This document shows positions 15,338 through 24,430 of a stretch of 64,000 bases of DNA, one piece after another. The notes below the pieces were generated by a model that did no database searches, was not told where the DNA came from, and saw only the letters and a program-made list of their open reading frames with translations. Position 1 is the stretch's first letter. The number at the start of each line of letters is the position of its first letter. Position numbers and translations under genes: made by a program. The DNA comes from Pseudomonadota bacterium. Its GTDB lineage: Bacteria > Pseudomonadota > Alphaproteobacteria > Rhodobacterales > Rhodobacteraceae. Location: the NCBI GenBank assembly GCA_963205235.1, contig CAUJIP010000057.1, positions 1 to 64,000 of the forward strand. Direction: 5' to 3'.

Positions 15338-16530
15338 CAGGTCACCTTTGCGCGCTGCTTGAATTCGGGCTTGTCCCAGGTGGAATACTCCATGACCTTG
15401 CCGATCACGCTGACGGCGCGGGCGACATCGTCTTCGTCCAGATACAGCGGGGTAAAGCCAAAGCGCAGGTTGTCGGGCGCGCGGAAGTCGCCGATCACGC
15501 CTTCGGCAATCAGCGCCTGCATGATCGCATAGCCTTCGGGGTGTCGGAAGCTGACCTGAGAGCCGCGCATCAGGTGCGAGCGCGGGGTGTTCAAATGCAG
15601 CATCGGCGCGCGGGTTTCCAGCCCTTTGATGAACTGGTCCTGCAGGCGCAGCGACTGGCGGTGCACCTCGGCCAGATCGACGCCTTCCCAGACATCCAGA
15701 GCGGCCTCAAGGGCTGCAAGCTGCAGCACCGGGGGCGTGCCGACGCGCATGCGCTCGATCCCCTGGCCGGGACGGTAATCGAGGTCGAAGGCGAACGGGC
15801 TTTCGTGGCCCAGCCAGCCGGACAGGGCAGGGCGAGCGGTGTCAGCGTGGCGCGGGGCGACATAGATGAAGGCCGGACCGCCGGGGCCGGAGTTCAGATA
15901 TTTGTAAGTGCAGCCGACCGCGAAATCGGCTTTGGCGGCGGTCAGGTCCACGGCGACGGCCCCGGCGCTGTGGGCCAGGTCCCAGACCGTCAGCGCCCCC
16001 ATTTCATGTGCGCGCTTGGTGATGTCGGTCATGTCGTGACGGCGACCGGTGCGATAGTCGACTTCGGTGATCAGCGTCACGGCGACGGTGTCGTCGATGG
16101 CGGACATCACCTCTTCCGGGGCGACAGTCTTGAGCCGGTATTGGCCGCCAAGCGTGCGGCACAGGCCCTCGGCCATGTAAAGGTCGGAAGGAAAGTTGCC
16201 GGTATCCGACAGGATCACCCGACGCTTGGGGTTCATCTCAAGCGCCGAGGCCAGCGCCTGATAGACCTTGATCGACAGGGTATCGCCCATGACCACGGTT
16301 CCCGCTGGGGCACCGATCAGCTTGGCGATCCGGTCGCCGACCAATGCCGGTTGCGCCATCCAGCCCGCCTTGTTCCAGCCGCGGATCAGAAGGTCTTGCC
16401 ATTCGTGCATGGCTTGAGCCATCCGCGCGGGGGCAGCCTTGACCATCGGGCCAAGCGAGTTGCCGTCAAGGTAGATGACGCCTTCCGGCAGGTCGAAGAG
16501 GGCCTTCTTGGCGGCGAAATCTATGCTCAT
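15337..16530 (-). CDS. kynU: kynureninase
   Basis: 397 residues from the ATG at 16530, preferred because AAGGA lies seven bases ahead; an ATG 15 bases upstream also exists. This PLP enzyme splits kynurenine into anthranilate and alanine. Diagnostic stretches are YLDGNSLGPM, the ADFAVGCTYKYLNSGPGGPAF segment carrying the PLP lysine, and WDLAHSAGA with the PLP-contacting Asp. It is the first gene of kynU-GNAT-kynA. Divergent to it is an AraC-type regulator, a plausible controller. Confidence 0.95.
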   Translation of the reverse strand: MSIDFAAKKALFDLPEGVIYLDGNSLGPMVKAAPARMAQAMHEWQDLLIRGWNKAGWMAQPALVGDRIAKLIGAPAGTVVMGDTLSIKVYQALASALEMNPKRRVILSDTGNFPSDLYMAEGLCRTLGGQYRLKTVAPEEVMSAIDDTVAVTLITEVDYRTGRRHDMTDITKRAHEMGALTVWDLAHSAGAVAVDLTAAKADFAVGCTYKYLNSGPGGPAFIYVAPRHADTARPALSGWLGHESPFAFDLDYRPGQGIERMRVGTPPVLQLAALEAALDVWEGVDLAEVHRQSLRLQDQFIKGLETRAPMLHLNTPRSHLMRGSQVSFRHPEGYAIMQALIAEGVIGDFRAPDNLRFGFTPLYLDEDDVARAVSVIGKVMEYSTWDKPEFKQRAKVT

Positions 16531-16671
16531 CGTCTGATCCTTCACGCTTTGCAGCAGGTATGCCGGGGGTGAGCTAAAATTTCAAGCTTAAAATGATTGC
16601 ACGGGATCCGTTTGGAATAGCCCGTGGGGACCGGCCTTGTCCTCCCGTCCCGACTGCGAAAGAGTGGGGGC

Positions 16672-17475
16672 ATGACGGATGATACGATGGAAATGCCTGC
16701 AGACCCGATGCGCGCAGATCCTTTTGCGCCCGGCGTGATCAGGCTGCGGCAGGCGGTGCGTGCCACGTTTCGCGCCGTGGTGGGCGAGGCGCCGTTGATC
16801 CTTCGCGTCGACCAAGGGCGAAAGGTCATTCGCGGAGTGAGATATCCGCACAGTCAGGGGGGCATCGACGTGCCCCAAGGCGCGATTGGCCTGATGCCGG
16901 CGCAGGTGGCGCTGGATGTGGAAAACCATCCGGCAAGCGACGGGCCCTATCGGGCGACTGGTCTGTTGATCCCTTCGGGGATTGCAGTGCCGACTGGAGC
17001 TTCGAGTTCCGGCGCAACGTCGGAACAGCGCACGATGGCAGCCTTTGACCGCGCGCTGGACCTGATGCGCCGGCCGGGTGTGCCGCAGTCGATCAGGGAT
17101 CATGCGGTGCTTGAGGTGCTGCTGTGGCTGGACGCGGTGGGACTACGCCTGCCACCCGCCGGGCCGGTGGGATTGGCCGACCGCATTCGCCAGCTGGTGG
17201 CGCAGGATCTGGCGCATGACTGGACAGCGCCCGAACTGGCGCTTGCGCTGGCAACCAGCGAAGCCACCTTGCGCCGCCGTCTTGCCGCAGCCGGGACCGG
17301 GCTTTCGCGGCTGCTGACCGATTTGCGGATGAACCGGGCGCTGGGGCTGTTGCAATGCACCGACCTGCCCGTGGCAGTGATCGCGCTTGAGGTTGGATAC
17401 GCCTCGCCCTCACGCTTTGCGCTGCGGTTTCGGGAACGGTTTGGCCTGTCGCCACGCGATGTGCGTGGCGATTGA
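16672..17475 (+). CDS. AraC-family transcriptional regulator
   Basis: About 267 residues from the ATG at 16672, preceded by GAGTGGGGG. The C-terminal 90 or so residues form the double helix-turn-helix of the AraC family: WTAPELALALATSEATLRRRLAAAGTGLSRLLTDLRMNRALGLL, then VAVIALEVGYASPSRFALRFRERFGLSPRD. The N-terminal sensing domain matches nothing I recognise by eye. It is divergent from kynU, so control of the kynurenine genes is a natural hypothesis. Confidence 0.85.
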   Translation: MTDDTMEMPADPMRADPFAPGVIRLRQAVRATFRAVVGEAPLILRVDQGRKVIRGVRYPHSQGGIDVPQGAIGLMPAQVALDVENHPASDGPYRATGLLIPSGIAVPTGASSSGATSEQRTMAAFDRALDLMRRPGVPQSIRDHAVLEVLLWLDAVGLRLPPAGPVGLADRIRQLVAQDLAHDWTAPELALALATSEATLRRRLAAAGTGLSRLLTDLRMNRALGLLQCTDLPVAVIALEVGYASPSRFALRFRERFGLSPRDVRGD

Positions 17476-17562
17476 TCGGATCGGCACTTTGGTTGATCGG
17501 CAAGGGGCAGGGATCACACCGGCAGTCCGCTAACGTGAAGGTCCAACCAAAAGGAGCCTTCG

Positions 17563-18099
17563 ATGATCCGCGTTCTGCCCGTTTTCGCCCTTTGCCTTGC
17601 GCCCCTGCCGGGCTTGGCCGAGATGACCCTGACCTCACCAGACTTTGCCGATGGCGGCAGTTTGCCCGAAGCGCAGGTCCTGAGTGGATTTGGCTGCGCC
17701 GGGGCCAATCTTTCGCCCGCGCTGGAATGGTCGGGCCTGCCCGAGGGGACCAAGAGCTTGATCCTGACCCTCTATGATCCTGACGCACCGACGGGTTCGG
17801 GCTGGTGGCATTGGACGGTCGTGAATATTCCCGCTGATGTTGCGGGTCTGCCAGCGGCGGCAAGTTCCGCCAATCTGGCCGAAGGCGCCGTCGAGGGACG
17901 CACTGACTTTGGCGTGCCGGGATTTGGTGGTGCCTGCCCACCTGAAGGCGGCGACCCGCATCGCTATGTCTTCACGCTCTATGCGATCCCCGAGGCGGTT
18001 TTGCCTCTGGATGCCGATTCTTCGGGCGCGATGGTCGGGTTCTATGCCAATTCGATGGCGCTGGAGCGGGCCACGCTGACCGCCATCTACGGTCGATGA
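17563..18099 (+). CDS. exported YbhB/YbcL-type PEBP protein
   Basis: 178 residues with a short signal peptide (RVLPVFALCLAPLPGLA) and a phosphatidylethanolamine-binding-protein fold. Typical stretches are LSGFGCAGANLSPALEW, YDPDAPTGSGWWHWTVVNIP (ligand pocket) and GGDPHRYVFTLYAI. Bacterial family members have no settled function; kinase inhibition is a property of eukaryotic homologues only. An AAGGAG site eight bases upstream supports the ATG. Confidence 0.88.
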   Translation: MIRVLPVFALCLAPLPGLAEMTLTSPDFADGGSLPEAQVLSGFGCAGANLSPALEWSGLPEGTKSLILTLYDPDAPTGSGWWHWTVVNIPADVAGLPAAASSANLAEGAVEGRTDFGVPGFGGACPPEGGDPHRYVFTLYAIPEAVLPLDADSSGAMVGFYANSMALERATLTAIYGR

Positions 18100-18157
18100 T
18101 CTGAATGGGATCGGGCGCGTCCGGGTTTTCGATGCGTCCGATCCATGGCCCTGGGCG

Positions 18158-18222
18158 CCCGGTTTCTGGTGCCAGAGCGTGGCCTGTCCGATTTGCCACA
18201 GGCGCAAGGACAGAAACCAGGG
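18158..18222 (+). repeat. inverted repeat in the pntA upstream region
   Basis: CCCGGTTTCTG (18158-18168) is nearly complementary to CAGAAACCAGGG (18211-18222). A smaller CCTGT/ACAGG hairpin lies between the arms. It sits between the PEBP gene and the TTG start of pntA and could end the former or structure the pntA leader. Confidence 0.4.
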
Positions 18223-18296
18223 TTTGAAATACTGGTCCGTGATGGTAAGTGCAACGCGACAGGGCGTGAACCAACCAACAGGATCGGGGGCCAAGC

Positions 18297-19871
18297 TTGA
18301 AGATCGGGGCGCTGACAGAGGTTTTTCCGGGTGAAAACCGGGTAGCGATGACGCCGGAATCGGCGATCCAGCTGGCGAAACTTGGGCATGAGACGTGCAT
18401 CCAGGCCGGGGCAGGCGTCAAGGCCGGGTTTGCAGACGCAGCCTATGCGGCGGTGGGGGTTACGGTCCTGAAGGACCCGGCGGCTGTCATCAAAACGTCG
18501 GACGTGATCGTCAAGGTGCGTGGCCCTGAAGCGGACGAACTTGGCAAGCTGAACGACGGGCAGACGCTGATCAGCTTCTTCTGGCCGGCACAGAACCCCG
18601 AACTGCTTGATCAGGCGGCGAAGAAGAACCTGTCGGTCATCGCGATGGACATGGTGCCGCGCATTTCCCGCGCGCAGAAGATGGATGCGCTGTCGTCGAT
18701 GGCCAACATCGCCGGCTATCGCGCGGTGATCGAGGCGGGGGCGAACTTCGGTCGCTTCTTTACCGGTCAGGTGACGGCGGCCGGCAAGGTTCCCCCGGCC
18801 AAGGTGCTAGTGGTGGGCGCGGGCGTGGCGGGGCTGGCAGCGGTTGGCACGGCGACCTCGCTTGGCGCGATTGTCCACGCCTTTGACGTGCGCCCCGAAG
18901 TGGCCGAGCAGATCGAATCGATGGGGGCGAATTTCGTTTTCCTCGACTTTGCCGAACAGCAGACCGATGGCGCGGCCACCGGGGGCTATGCGGCCCCGTC
19001 CAGCCCGGAATTTCGCGAGGCGCAGCTGAAGAAATTCCGCGAACTTGCGCCCGAGATGGACATCGTCATCACGACCGCCCTGATCCCCGGCCGCCCGGCA
19101 CCCAAGCTTTGGACCGAGGACATGGTGCGGATGATGAAGGCGGGTTCCGTCATCGTCGACCTTGCGGCGGAACGTGGCGGCAACTGCGACCTGACGGTGC
19201 CCGACCAGAAGATCGTGACGGAAACCGGCGTGACCATCGTTGGCTATACCGATTTCCCCAGCCGTATGGCCGCTCAGGCCTCGACGCTTTATGCGACCAA
19301 CATCCGCCACATGCTGACCGACCTGACCCCTAAGAAGGACGGCGTCATCCTGCACAACATGGAAGATGACGTGATCCGGGGTGCCACGGTGGCGCATGTC
19401 GGTGCGGTGACCTATCCGCCGCCGCCACCAAAGATCGCGGCGATTGCGGCGCAGAAGCCGAAGGAAAAGGCAAAGGAGCTGACGGTCGAGGAACGCCGCG
19501 CGCAGGAAGTTGCGGCGTTCAAGGCGCAGACGCGCAATCAGGTGGGCCTGCTGGCGATTGGGGGCGGGCTGATGCTTTTGGCGGGCCTTTATGCTCCGGC
19601 AAGTTTCATGTCGCACTTCATCGTCTTCGTGCTGTCGGTCTTCGTCGGGTTCCAGGTGATCTGGAACGTTTCGCATTCGCTGCACACGCCGTTGATGGCG
19701 GTGACGAACGCGATTTCGTCGATCATCATCTTGGGCGCTCTGATGCAGATCGGCTCGGGGTCGTTCCTGGTGATCATCCTGGCGGCGCTGTCGGTCTTCA
19801 TGGCCGGGATCAACATTTTCGGCGGCTTCATGGTCACGCGGCGCATGCTTGCCATGTTCCAGAAGTCGTAA
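18297..19871 (+). CDS. pntA: NAD(P) transhydrogenase subunit alpha
   Basis: 524 residues that begin with a TTG codon at 18297; the frame opens [22 protein letters not shown], the expected N-terminus, and GGGGG precedes it. Domain I (about 1-380) binds NAD(H), with the Rossmann loop [13 protein letters not shown]. The C-terminal 130 residues contain four hydrophobic segments, so this is the long alpha subunit. With PntB it couples hydride transfer between NAD(H) and NADP(H) to proton flow across the inner membrane. A TTG start may limit its translation. Confidence 0.94.
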   Translation: MKIGALTEVFPGENRVAMTPESAIQLAKLGHETCIQAGAGVKAGFADAAYAAVGVTVLKDPAAVIKTSDVIVKVRGPEADELGKLNDGQTLISFFWPAQNPELLDQAAKKNLSVIAMDMVPRISRAQKMDALSSMANIAGYRAVIEAGANFGRFFTGQVTAAGKVPPAKVLVVGAGVAGLAAVGTATSLGAIVHAFDVRPEVAEQIESMGANFVFLDFAEQQTDGAATGGYAAPSSPEFREAQLKKFRELAPEMDIVITTALIPGRPAPKLWTEDMVRMMKAGSVIVDLAAERGGNCDLTVPDQKIVTETGVTIVGYTDFPSRMAAQASTLYATNIRHMLTDLTPKKDGVILHNMEDDVIRGATVAHVGAVTYPPPPPKIAAIAAQKPKEKAKELTVEERRAQEVAAFKAQTRNQVGLLAIGGGLMLLAGLYAPASFMSHFIVFVLSVFVGFQVIWNVSHSLHTPLMAVTNAISSIIILGALMQIGSGSFLVIILAALSVFMAGINIFGGFMVTRRMLAMFQKS

Positions 19872-19883
19872 GGAGAAGCAGCC

Positions 19884-21317
19884 ATGGCATACGGATTCAC
19901 CACGGCGGCTTATGTCGTTGCAGCCGTTCTTTTCATCCTTTCGCTTGGTGGGCTTTCGGGCCAGGAAAGCGCAAAACGTGCGGTCTGGTACGGGATCGTC
20001 GGCATGGCGCTGGCGGTTGCGGCCACGCTGTACGGCCCCGGCCTTGGCCTTTGGTGGCTTTCGGTCGCGTTGATCGTCGGCGGTGGCGCACTTGGCTGGA
20101 TCGTCGCGCAGCGCGTCCAGATGACCGAGATGCCGCAGCTTGTGGCCGCGATGCACTCGCTGGTCGGCCTTGCGGCAGTGTTCATCGGCTATAACACCCA
20201 TATCGAGATGATCCGCGTCGGCGGCATGGATGAAGCCGCCCGTGCGGCGTTGGATGGGTTCGCGGCGGTTGTTGCGCACAAGACCGGAGTCGAGATTTCG
20301 ATCCTGCGGATCGAGACCTTCCTTGGCGTCTTCATCGGGGCCGTGACCTTTACCGGATCGGTCATCGCTTTTGGAAAGCTGGCGGGCAAGGTTGACGGCA
20401 AAGCGAAGAAACTACCCGGCGGACATCTTCTGAACGCGGCGGCGGCACTGGCCTCGATTGCGCTTCTTGTGGTCTATCTGCAGTCCGGCAGCACGCTGGC
20501 GTTGATCGGTATGACCGCAGCGGCCTTGTTCATCGGCTATCACCTGATCATGGGGATCGGCGGAGCAGACATGCCGGTCGTGGTGTCGATGCTGAACAGC
20601 TATTCCGGCTGGGCGGCGGCGGCGATTGGCTTTTCGCTGTCGAATGACCTTCTGATTGTCGTGGGCGCGCTGGTCGGGTCTTCGGGCGCGATCCTGAGCT
20701 ATATCATGTGCAAGGCGATGAACCGGTCGTTCGTCTCGGTCATTCTGGGCGGTTTCGGTGGCACCAGTGGGCCGCAGATGGAAGTGACGGGCGAGCAGAT
20801 CGCGATTGATGCCGAAGGGGTTGCGGCAGCGCTGAACGATGCTGACAGCGTCATCATCATCCCCGGCTACGGCATGGCGGTGGCGCAGGCGCAGCAGTCG
20901 GTCAGTGAACTGACCCGCAAGCTGCGCGCCAAGGGCAAGAACGTCCGCTTCGCGATCCACCCGGTCGCCGGGCGTCTGCCGGGGCACATGAACGTGCTTC
21001 TGGCCGAGGCGAAGGTGCCCTACGACATCGTCCTGGAGATGGACGAGATCAACGAGGACTTCCCGGAGACCGACGTTGCCATCGTCATCGGCTCGAACGA
21101 CATCGTGAACCCGGCCGCACAGGAAGACCCGAACAGCCCAATCGCTGGCATGCCGGTGCTGGAATGCTGGAAGGCCAAGCAGGTCTTCGTGTCCAAGCGC
21201 GGGCAGGGCACAGGCTATTCGGGGATCGAGAACCCGCTCTTCTACAAGGAAAACACGCGGATGTTCTATGGCGACGCCAAGAAGTCGCTGGATTCGCTTC
21301 TGCCGATGATCGAGTGA
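19884..21317 (+). CDS. pntB: NAD(P) transhydrogenase subunit beta
   Basis: 477 residues, 12 bases after pntA. About eight or nine membrane spans fill the first 260 residues, followed by the NADP-binding domain III with [15 protein letters not shown] (the GYGMAVAQ dinucleotide loop) and [17 protein letters not shown]-like sequence at [12 protein letters not shown]. It forms the proton channel and the NADP site of the enzyme. A strong terminator follows directly. Confidence 0.95.
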   Translation: MAYGFTTAAYVVAAVLFILSLGGLSGQESAKRAVWYGIVGMALAVAATLYGPGLGLWWLSVALIVGGGALGWIVAQRVQMTEMPQLVAAMHSLVGLAAVFIGYNTHIEMIRVGGMDEAARAALDGFAAVVAHKTGVEISILRIETFLGVFIGAVTFTGSVIAFGKLAGKVDGKAKKLPGGHLLNAAAALASIALLVVYLQSGSTLALIGMTAAALFIGYHLIMGIGGADMPVVVSMLNSYSGWAAAAIGFSLSNDLLIVVGALVGSSGAILSYIMCKAMNRSFVSVILGGFGGTSGPQMEVTGEQIAIDAEGVAAALNDADSVIIIPGYGMAVAQAQQSVSELTRKLRAKGKNVRFAIHPVAGRLPGHMNVLLAEAKVPYDIVLEMDEINEDFPETDVAIVIGSNDIVNPAAQEDPNSPIAGMPVLECWKAKQVFVSKRGQGTGYSGIENPLFYKENTRMFYGDAKKSLDSLLPMIE

Positions 21318-21324
21318 GTGAAGC

Positions 21325-21353
21325 GGGGGGCGATATCGCCCCCCATTATTTTT
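21325..21353 (+). terminator. intrinsic terminator after pntB
   Basis: A perfect 8-bp stem GGGGGGCG/CGCCCCCC with an ATAT loop (21325-21344) is followed by ATTATTTTT. The T tract overlaps the stop region of the convergent gene at 21346. Confidence 0.85.
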
Positions 21354-21759
21354 CGGTGATTTCGTCCAGACGGTCCAGCAGGATCGGAGTGACCGCAAGC
21401 AGCAGCCCATCAAGCCGGGTACGAAACTCATCCATCGCCGCCGCGGTCGTTGCCCGATCGTAAGCTTTGGTGGTGGCGGCAGCAAATACCGCGGCCCGAG
21501 CCTCTCCTAGATCGTGAACCAAGGGAAGAAGTGTTTCTGCCTTTTCCGTGATGGCCTCGCGCAGTTGCAGGCGTAAATCTCGTGGCAGGACCGTCGCTGC
21601 CGATGCCTCGCCCATGAAGATTTCCCTGACTTCGCGGAACCGCAGCCAGACCCCGACGCACATAGCATTGAACAGCATGGATGCAATCAGCGCGACAACG
21701 AGCGCGATGCGGCCCCAGGAGCGGCGATGCGGGATCGTCGTTGCATTCATGTTCGTCAT
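21346..21759 (-). CDS. periplasmic heavy-metal-sensor-like protein (CnrX type)
   Basis: 137 residues with one N-terminal membrane span (GRIALVVALIASMLFNAMCVGVWL, about 16-38) and a helical periplasmic part rich in R, E and L, like the CpxP/CnrX/Metal_resist family. It is the last of three genes coding an ECF sigma factor, a small membrane protein and this one, the arrangement of CnrYXH regulators where CnrX senses Ni/Co. No clear His/Cys metal site is visible (the one Cys lies in the membrane span), so metal sensing is inferred from context and fold. Confidence 0.65.
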   Translation of the reverse strand: MTNMNATTIPHRRSWGRIALVVALIASMLFNAMCVGVWLRFREVREIFMGEASAATVLPRDLRLQLREAITEKAETLLPLVHDLGEARAAVFAAATTKAYDRATTAAAMDEFRTRLDGLLLAVTPILLDRLDEITEK

Positions 21760-21760
21760 G

Positions 21761-22051
21761 TCAGATTCCCGATCCGATGAGAGAAATGATCGTCATCGCC
21801 TCGGTCAGATCGGACGAGACGAAGATGTGGCCGATGGCGCCTGCAAAAAGAAGGGCCGCAAGGAATAGACCGGTCAGGGGCAGGTGGGTGACCAGAACCT
21901 CTGTCAACTGCGTGCGGGGTGACGCCGTGTCCAGCGCCATCCGACTTAGAACCGCGCGTGAAAGGGGGGCGGTGTCGTCGGCACCTGGCCCAAGCGCCTT
22001 GGCAAGTGCAGCCTCAAGTCGTGCATCGGACATCGGCTCTGGATTGGTCAT
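21761..22051 (-). CDS. small membrane protein, putative anti-sigma factor
   Basis: 96 residues. The first 55 are soluble and helical (SDARLEAALAKALGPGADDTAPLSRAVLSRMAL); one or two hydrophobic stretches follow (THLPLTGLFLAALLFAGAIGHIF and AMTIISLIGSGI). Its start overlaps the sigma-factor stop by four bases (ATGA) and it ends two bases before the metal-sensor gene. A short cytoplasmic segment plus a membrane anchor coupled to an ECF sigma is the layout of CnrY-like anti-sigmas. Sequence similarity is too weak to be sure. Confidence 0.6.
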   Translation of the reverse strand: MTNPEPMSDARLEAALAKALGPGADDTAPLSRAVLSRMALDTASPRTQLTEVLVTHLPLTGLFLAALLFAGAIGHIFVSSDLTEAMTIISLIGSGI

Positions 22052-22599
22052 AGCAGTTTATCCCCCATCAGGGCCCGCAGGCCCGAACGGGCGCGGACAA
22101 GCAGTTGTTCCACGGCTCCGGGGGTGCCCCCCAGAACGGCAGCAATTTCGGCGGTCGACATTTCGGTGACCGCGCGCAGCAAAAGTGCCCGGCGTTGTCG
22201 GTCGGGCAGAGCAGCAAGGCCCGCGCGGGCAAGGCCAAGGGCCTGGCGGGCCGCAAGACTGGATTCCGCGCCGGGGGTTTCGTCTTCGGGTTCCGGTGCC
22301 GCGTCCAACCCCAGAAAGCGACGAAAGCCGGTGCGACGGTTGCGATCTATCGCCAGACGCAGGGCGATCCGGTAGATCCAGGTCGAGGGCGAGGCTTTGT
22401 CAGGGTCATAGCGCGTGGCCGCCGACCAGACGCGCAAAAAGGTTTCCTGGGCAATATCCTCTGCCTCGTGCGGGGCGGCCAGCATGCCGGCAAGAAACCG
22501 GCGAAGACCAGGCCCGTGACGGCGGATCACCTGCGCCATGGCGTGACGGTCACCCGCCGCCAAGGCCGCCATGACGCACCGATCATCCTCTGCTGTCAC
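22048..22599 (-). CDS. ECF-type RNA polymerase sigma factor
   Basis: 183 residues from a GTG at 22599 that follows AAGGGG; a TTG 54 bases upstream would add a non-conserved extension. Region 2 is HGPGLRRFLAGMLAAPHEAEDIAQETFLRVW, then STWIYRIALRLAIDRNR; region 4 is LPDRQRRALLLRAVTEMSTAEIAAVLGGTPGAVEQLLVRARSGLR. It would direct RNA polymerase to stress promoters once released by its anti-sigma. It is followed by a putative anti-sigma and a metal-sensor-like protein. Confidence 0.85.
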   Translation of the reverse strand: MTAEDDRCVMAALAAGDRHAMAQVIRRHGPGLRRFLAGMLAAPHEAEDIAQETFLRVWSAATRYDPDKASPSTWIYRIALRLAIDRNRRTGFRRFLGLDAAPEPEDETPGAESSLAARQALGLARAGLAALPDRQRRALLLRAVTEMSTAEIAAVLGGTPGAVEQLLVRARSGLRALMGDKLL

Positions 22600-22669
22600 C
22601 AATATCCCCTTGTCCGTCGTGCGAACCTGCGCCGAAGCGGGCCGGACTGGCAAGCCCGACCCGGCCAGG

Positions 22670-22966
22670 TCAGTTGCCCCAGGTGATCAGACGCTTGCGG
22701 GTGCGTGTGTTCCCATCCGGTCCGGTCAGGATGATTTCGGCCTCGGACGCCCCGGCGACAGTGGTGCGCAATCGCGACTTTGTGGCAACTTCGCCGTTGG
22801 CTGACGTAAAGATCGTATCCGTTTGACATTGCACCATCTGGTCGCCGCGGGAGCAATCGCGGGACTTCTCGATTGTGCCGCCATTGTTGCCGCTGATCGT
22901 CACATCGGAAATGGCCGGTAGGGCGCTGGCAAGAAGGATCGAGAAGGCAAGAAATCGGGTCTGCAT
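22670..22966 (-). CDS. small exported protein of unknown function
   Basis: 98 residues from the ATG at 22966, chosen because GGAGG sits five bases upstream. A signal peptide MQTRFLAFSILLASALPAIS is followed by a compact domain with two cysteines (RDCSRGDQMVQCQTD) that probably pair. The rest is polar beta-type sequence with a GPDGNTRTRKR turn. I do not recognise a family. It lies just upstream of the ECF sigma gene on the same strand and could be a member of its operon or its regulon. Confidence 0.65.
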   Translation of the reverse strand: MQTRFLAFSILLASALPAISDVTISGNNGGTIEKSRDCSRGDQMVQCQTDTIFTSANGEVATKSRLRTTVAGASEAEIILTGPDGNTRTRKRLITWGN

Positions 22967-23143
22967 GGTGTCCTCCATCGGGTTCACATCATGCAATACG
23001 CAAGTGGGGCGGCTTTCCTACGCCAGGGATGAAAGATTTGTCCGGGCTGGGATTGTATGCAAAGGCATGCCGATAAAGCTATGGAAAAGATAGGTTTTCT
23101 TGGCTAGAGCCGAAGTTGCCCGACTTGGCCTAGGACAGGACCG

Positions 23144-24424
23144 ATGCCTGATTTTGACCATCCCCTGCGGTACGCGACCGTGAACGAGCTGCACGCGCGG
23201 CCCTTTCCGGCGCTGGAGGTGCCGTCGACGGCGCATTATGTGGCGATCAAGGAGCCGGTGCAGGCGCATAACCGGGACCGTGATGCCGATCAGGCGCATC
23301 TTCTGGCGATCCTTGACCGGCACGGCAGCCCGCATCCGCAACCGGGGGCCACGCATTTTCAGGGCCCGATTGGACGGGCCGAGTTGAAATGGGAAAGCCA
23401 CACCGAATTCGTGACCTATTCGGCCTTTACCAAGGGCTTGTCGGCACGGGCCTTTGATCCGGCGGATGCCGAGGTTCTGCCCGAGGATTGGCTTTTGCAG
23501 GCACCTGGAAAGCGAATGGTGTCATTGCTGATCCGGGTAGAGGCGATGCCGGACAGTGACGAAAGGCTGTTGGCGCGGATCGAGGACTGGTTCGTTCCGG
23601 AAAGTCTGGCAATCGCGAAGGTCGTGGATGGGGCCGCCGTGGTGGCCGGGGATTTCAGGATCGACCCAGCGGGACACATGCGTTTTGCAGTCTTTGTCCA
23701 GCCCGGCACCGGGCCGCGCCGAGTGGGGCGTATTGTGCAACGTCTGTGCGAGATCGAGACCTATCGCGCGATGGCGATGCTGGGGCTGATGCGGTGCCGG
23801 ACGCTGGTGGCACGGCTGAATGCTTTGGACCCCAAACTTGCGGCGCTCGTGTCGGGGCTGGATCGGGTGGAACCCGCCTCGGAGGCTGCACTGCATGAGC
23901 TTTTGAGCATTTCGGCCGAATTGGAAAGCCTTGCGGTGCAGTTTTCGTTCCGTTTCGGGGCCACGGCGGCCTATGAGGCGATCGTGACCCAACGGATCGA
24001 AGCGCTGCGCGAGCAGAGGATCGGCGGACGGCAGAGCTTTGGCGAGTTCATGGCTCGCCGCTTCGATCCGGCGATGCGGACGGTGCGGTCAACCGAGGGA
24101 CGGCTGAAGGCAATGGCCGAACGGGCGGAGCGGGCGGCAGAACTGTTGCGGACGCGGGTGGATGTGGAACGCTCGGCCCAGAACCAGAGGTTACTGGAAA
24201 GCATGGACCGGCGGGCCGATCTGGCGTTGCGGCTGCAGCACACGGTCGAAGGCCTGTCGGTGGTGGCGATCAGCTATTATGCCGTCAGCCTGGCGGCATA
24301 TCTTGCCGCTCCGCTGGCACATGCCGCGGGCATCGCCAAGGAAGGGCTGTTGGCCCTGCTGGTCCTGCCGGTCATTGGGCTTGTCTGGCTGATGATCCGG
24401 CGGATCCGCAACCATCTGCACTGA
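23144..24424 (+). CDS. DUF3422 family membrane-anchored protein
   Basis: 426 residues. The N-terminus PDFDHPLRYATVNELHARPFPAL is the hallmark of DUF3422. A long central helical region, possibly coiled coil (about 230-365, with SAELESLAVQFSFRFGATAAYEAI and MAERAERAAELLRTRVDVERSAQNQRLLESMDRRADLALRLQ), ends in two hydrophobic segments (about 370-415) before RRIRNHLH. The protein is thus mostly cytoplasmic and anchored at its C-terminus. Function is unknown. Confidence 0.82.
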   Translation: MPDFDHPLRYATVNELHARPFPALEVPSTAHYVAIKEPVQAHNRDRDADQAHLLAILDRHGSPHPQPGATHFQGPIGRAELKWESHTEFVTYSAFTKGLSARAFDPADAEVLPEDWLLQAPGKRMVSLLIRVEAMPDSDERLLARIEDWFVPESLAIAKVVDGAAVVAGDFRIDPAGHMRFAVFVQPGTGPRRVGRIVQRLCEIETYRAMAMLGLMRCRTLVARLNALDPKLAALVSGLDRVEPASEAALHELLSISAELESLAVQFSFRFGATAAYEAIVTQRIEALREQRIGGRQSFGEFMARRFDPAMRTVRSTEGRLKAMAERAERAAELLRTRVDVERSAQNQRLLESMDRRADLALRLQHTVEGLSVVAISYYAVSLAAYLAAPLAHAAGIAKEGLLALLVLPVIGLVWLMIRRIRNHLH

Positions 24425-24430
24425 TTGGGC

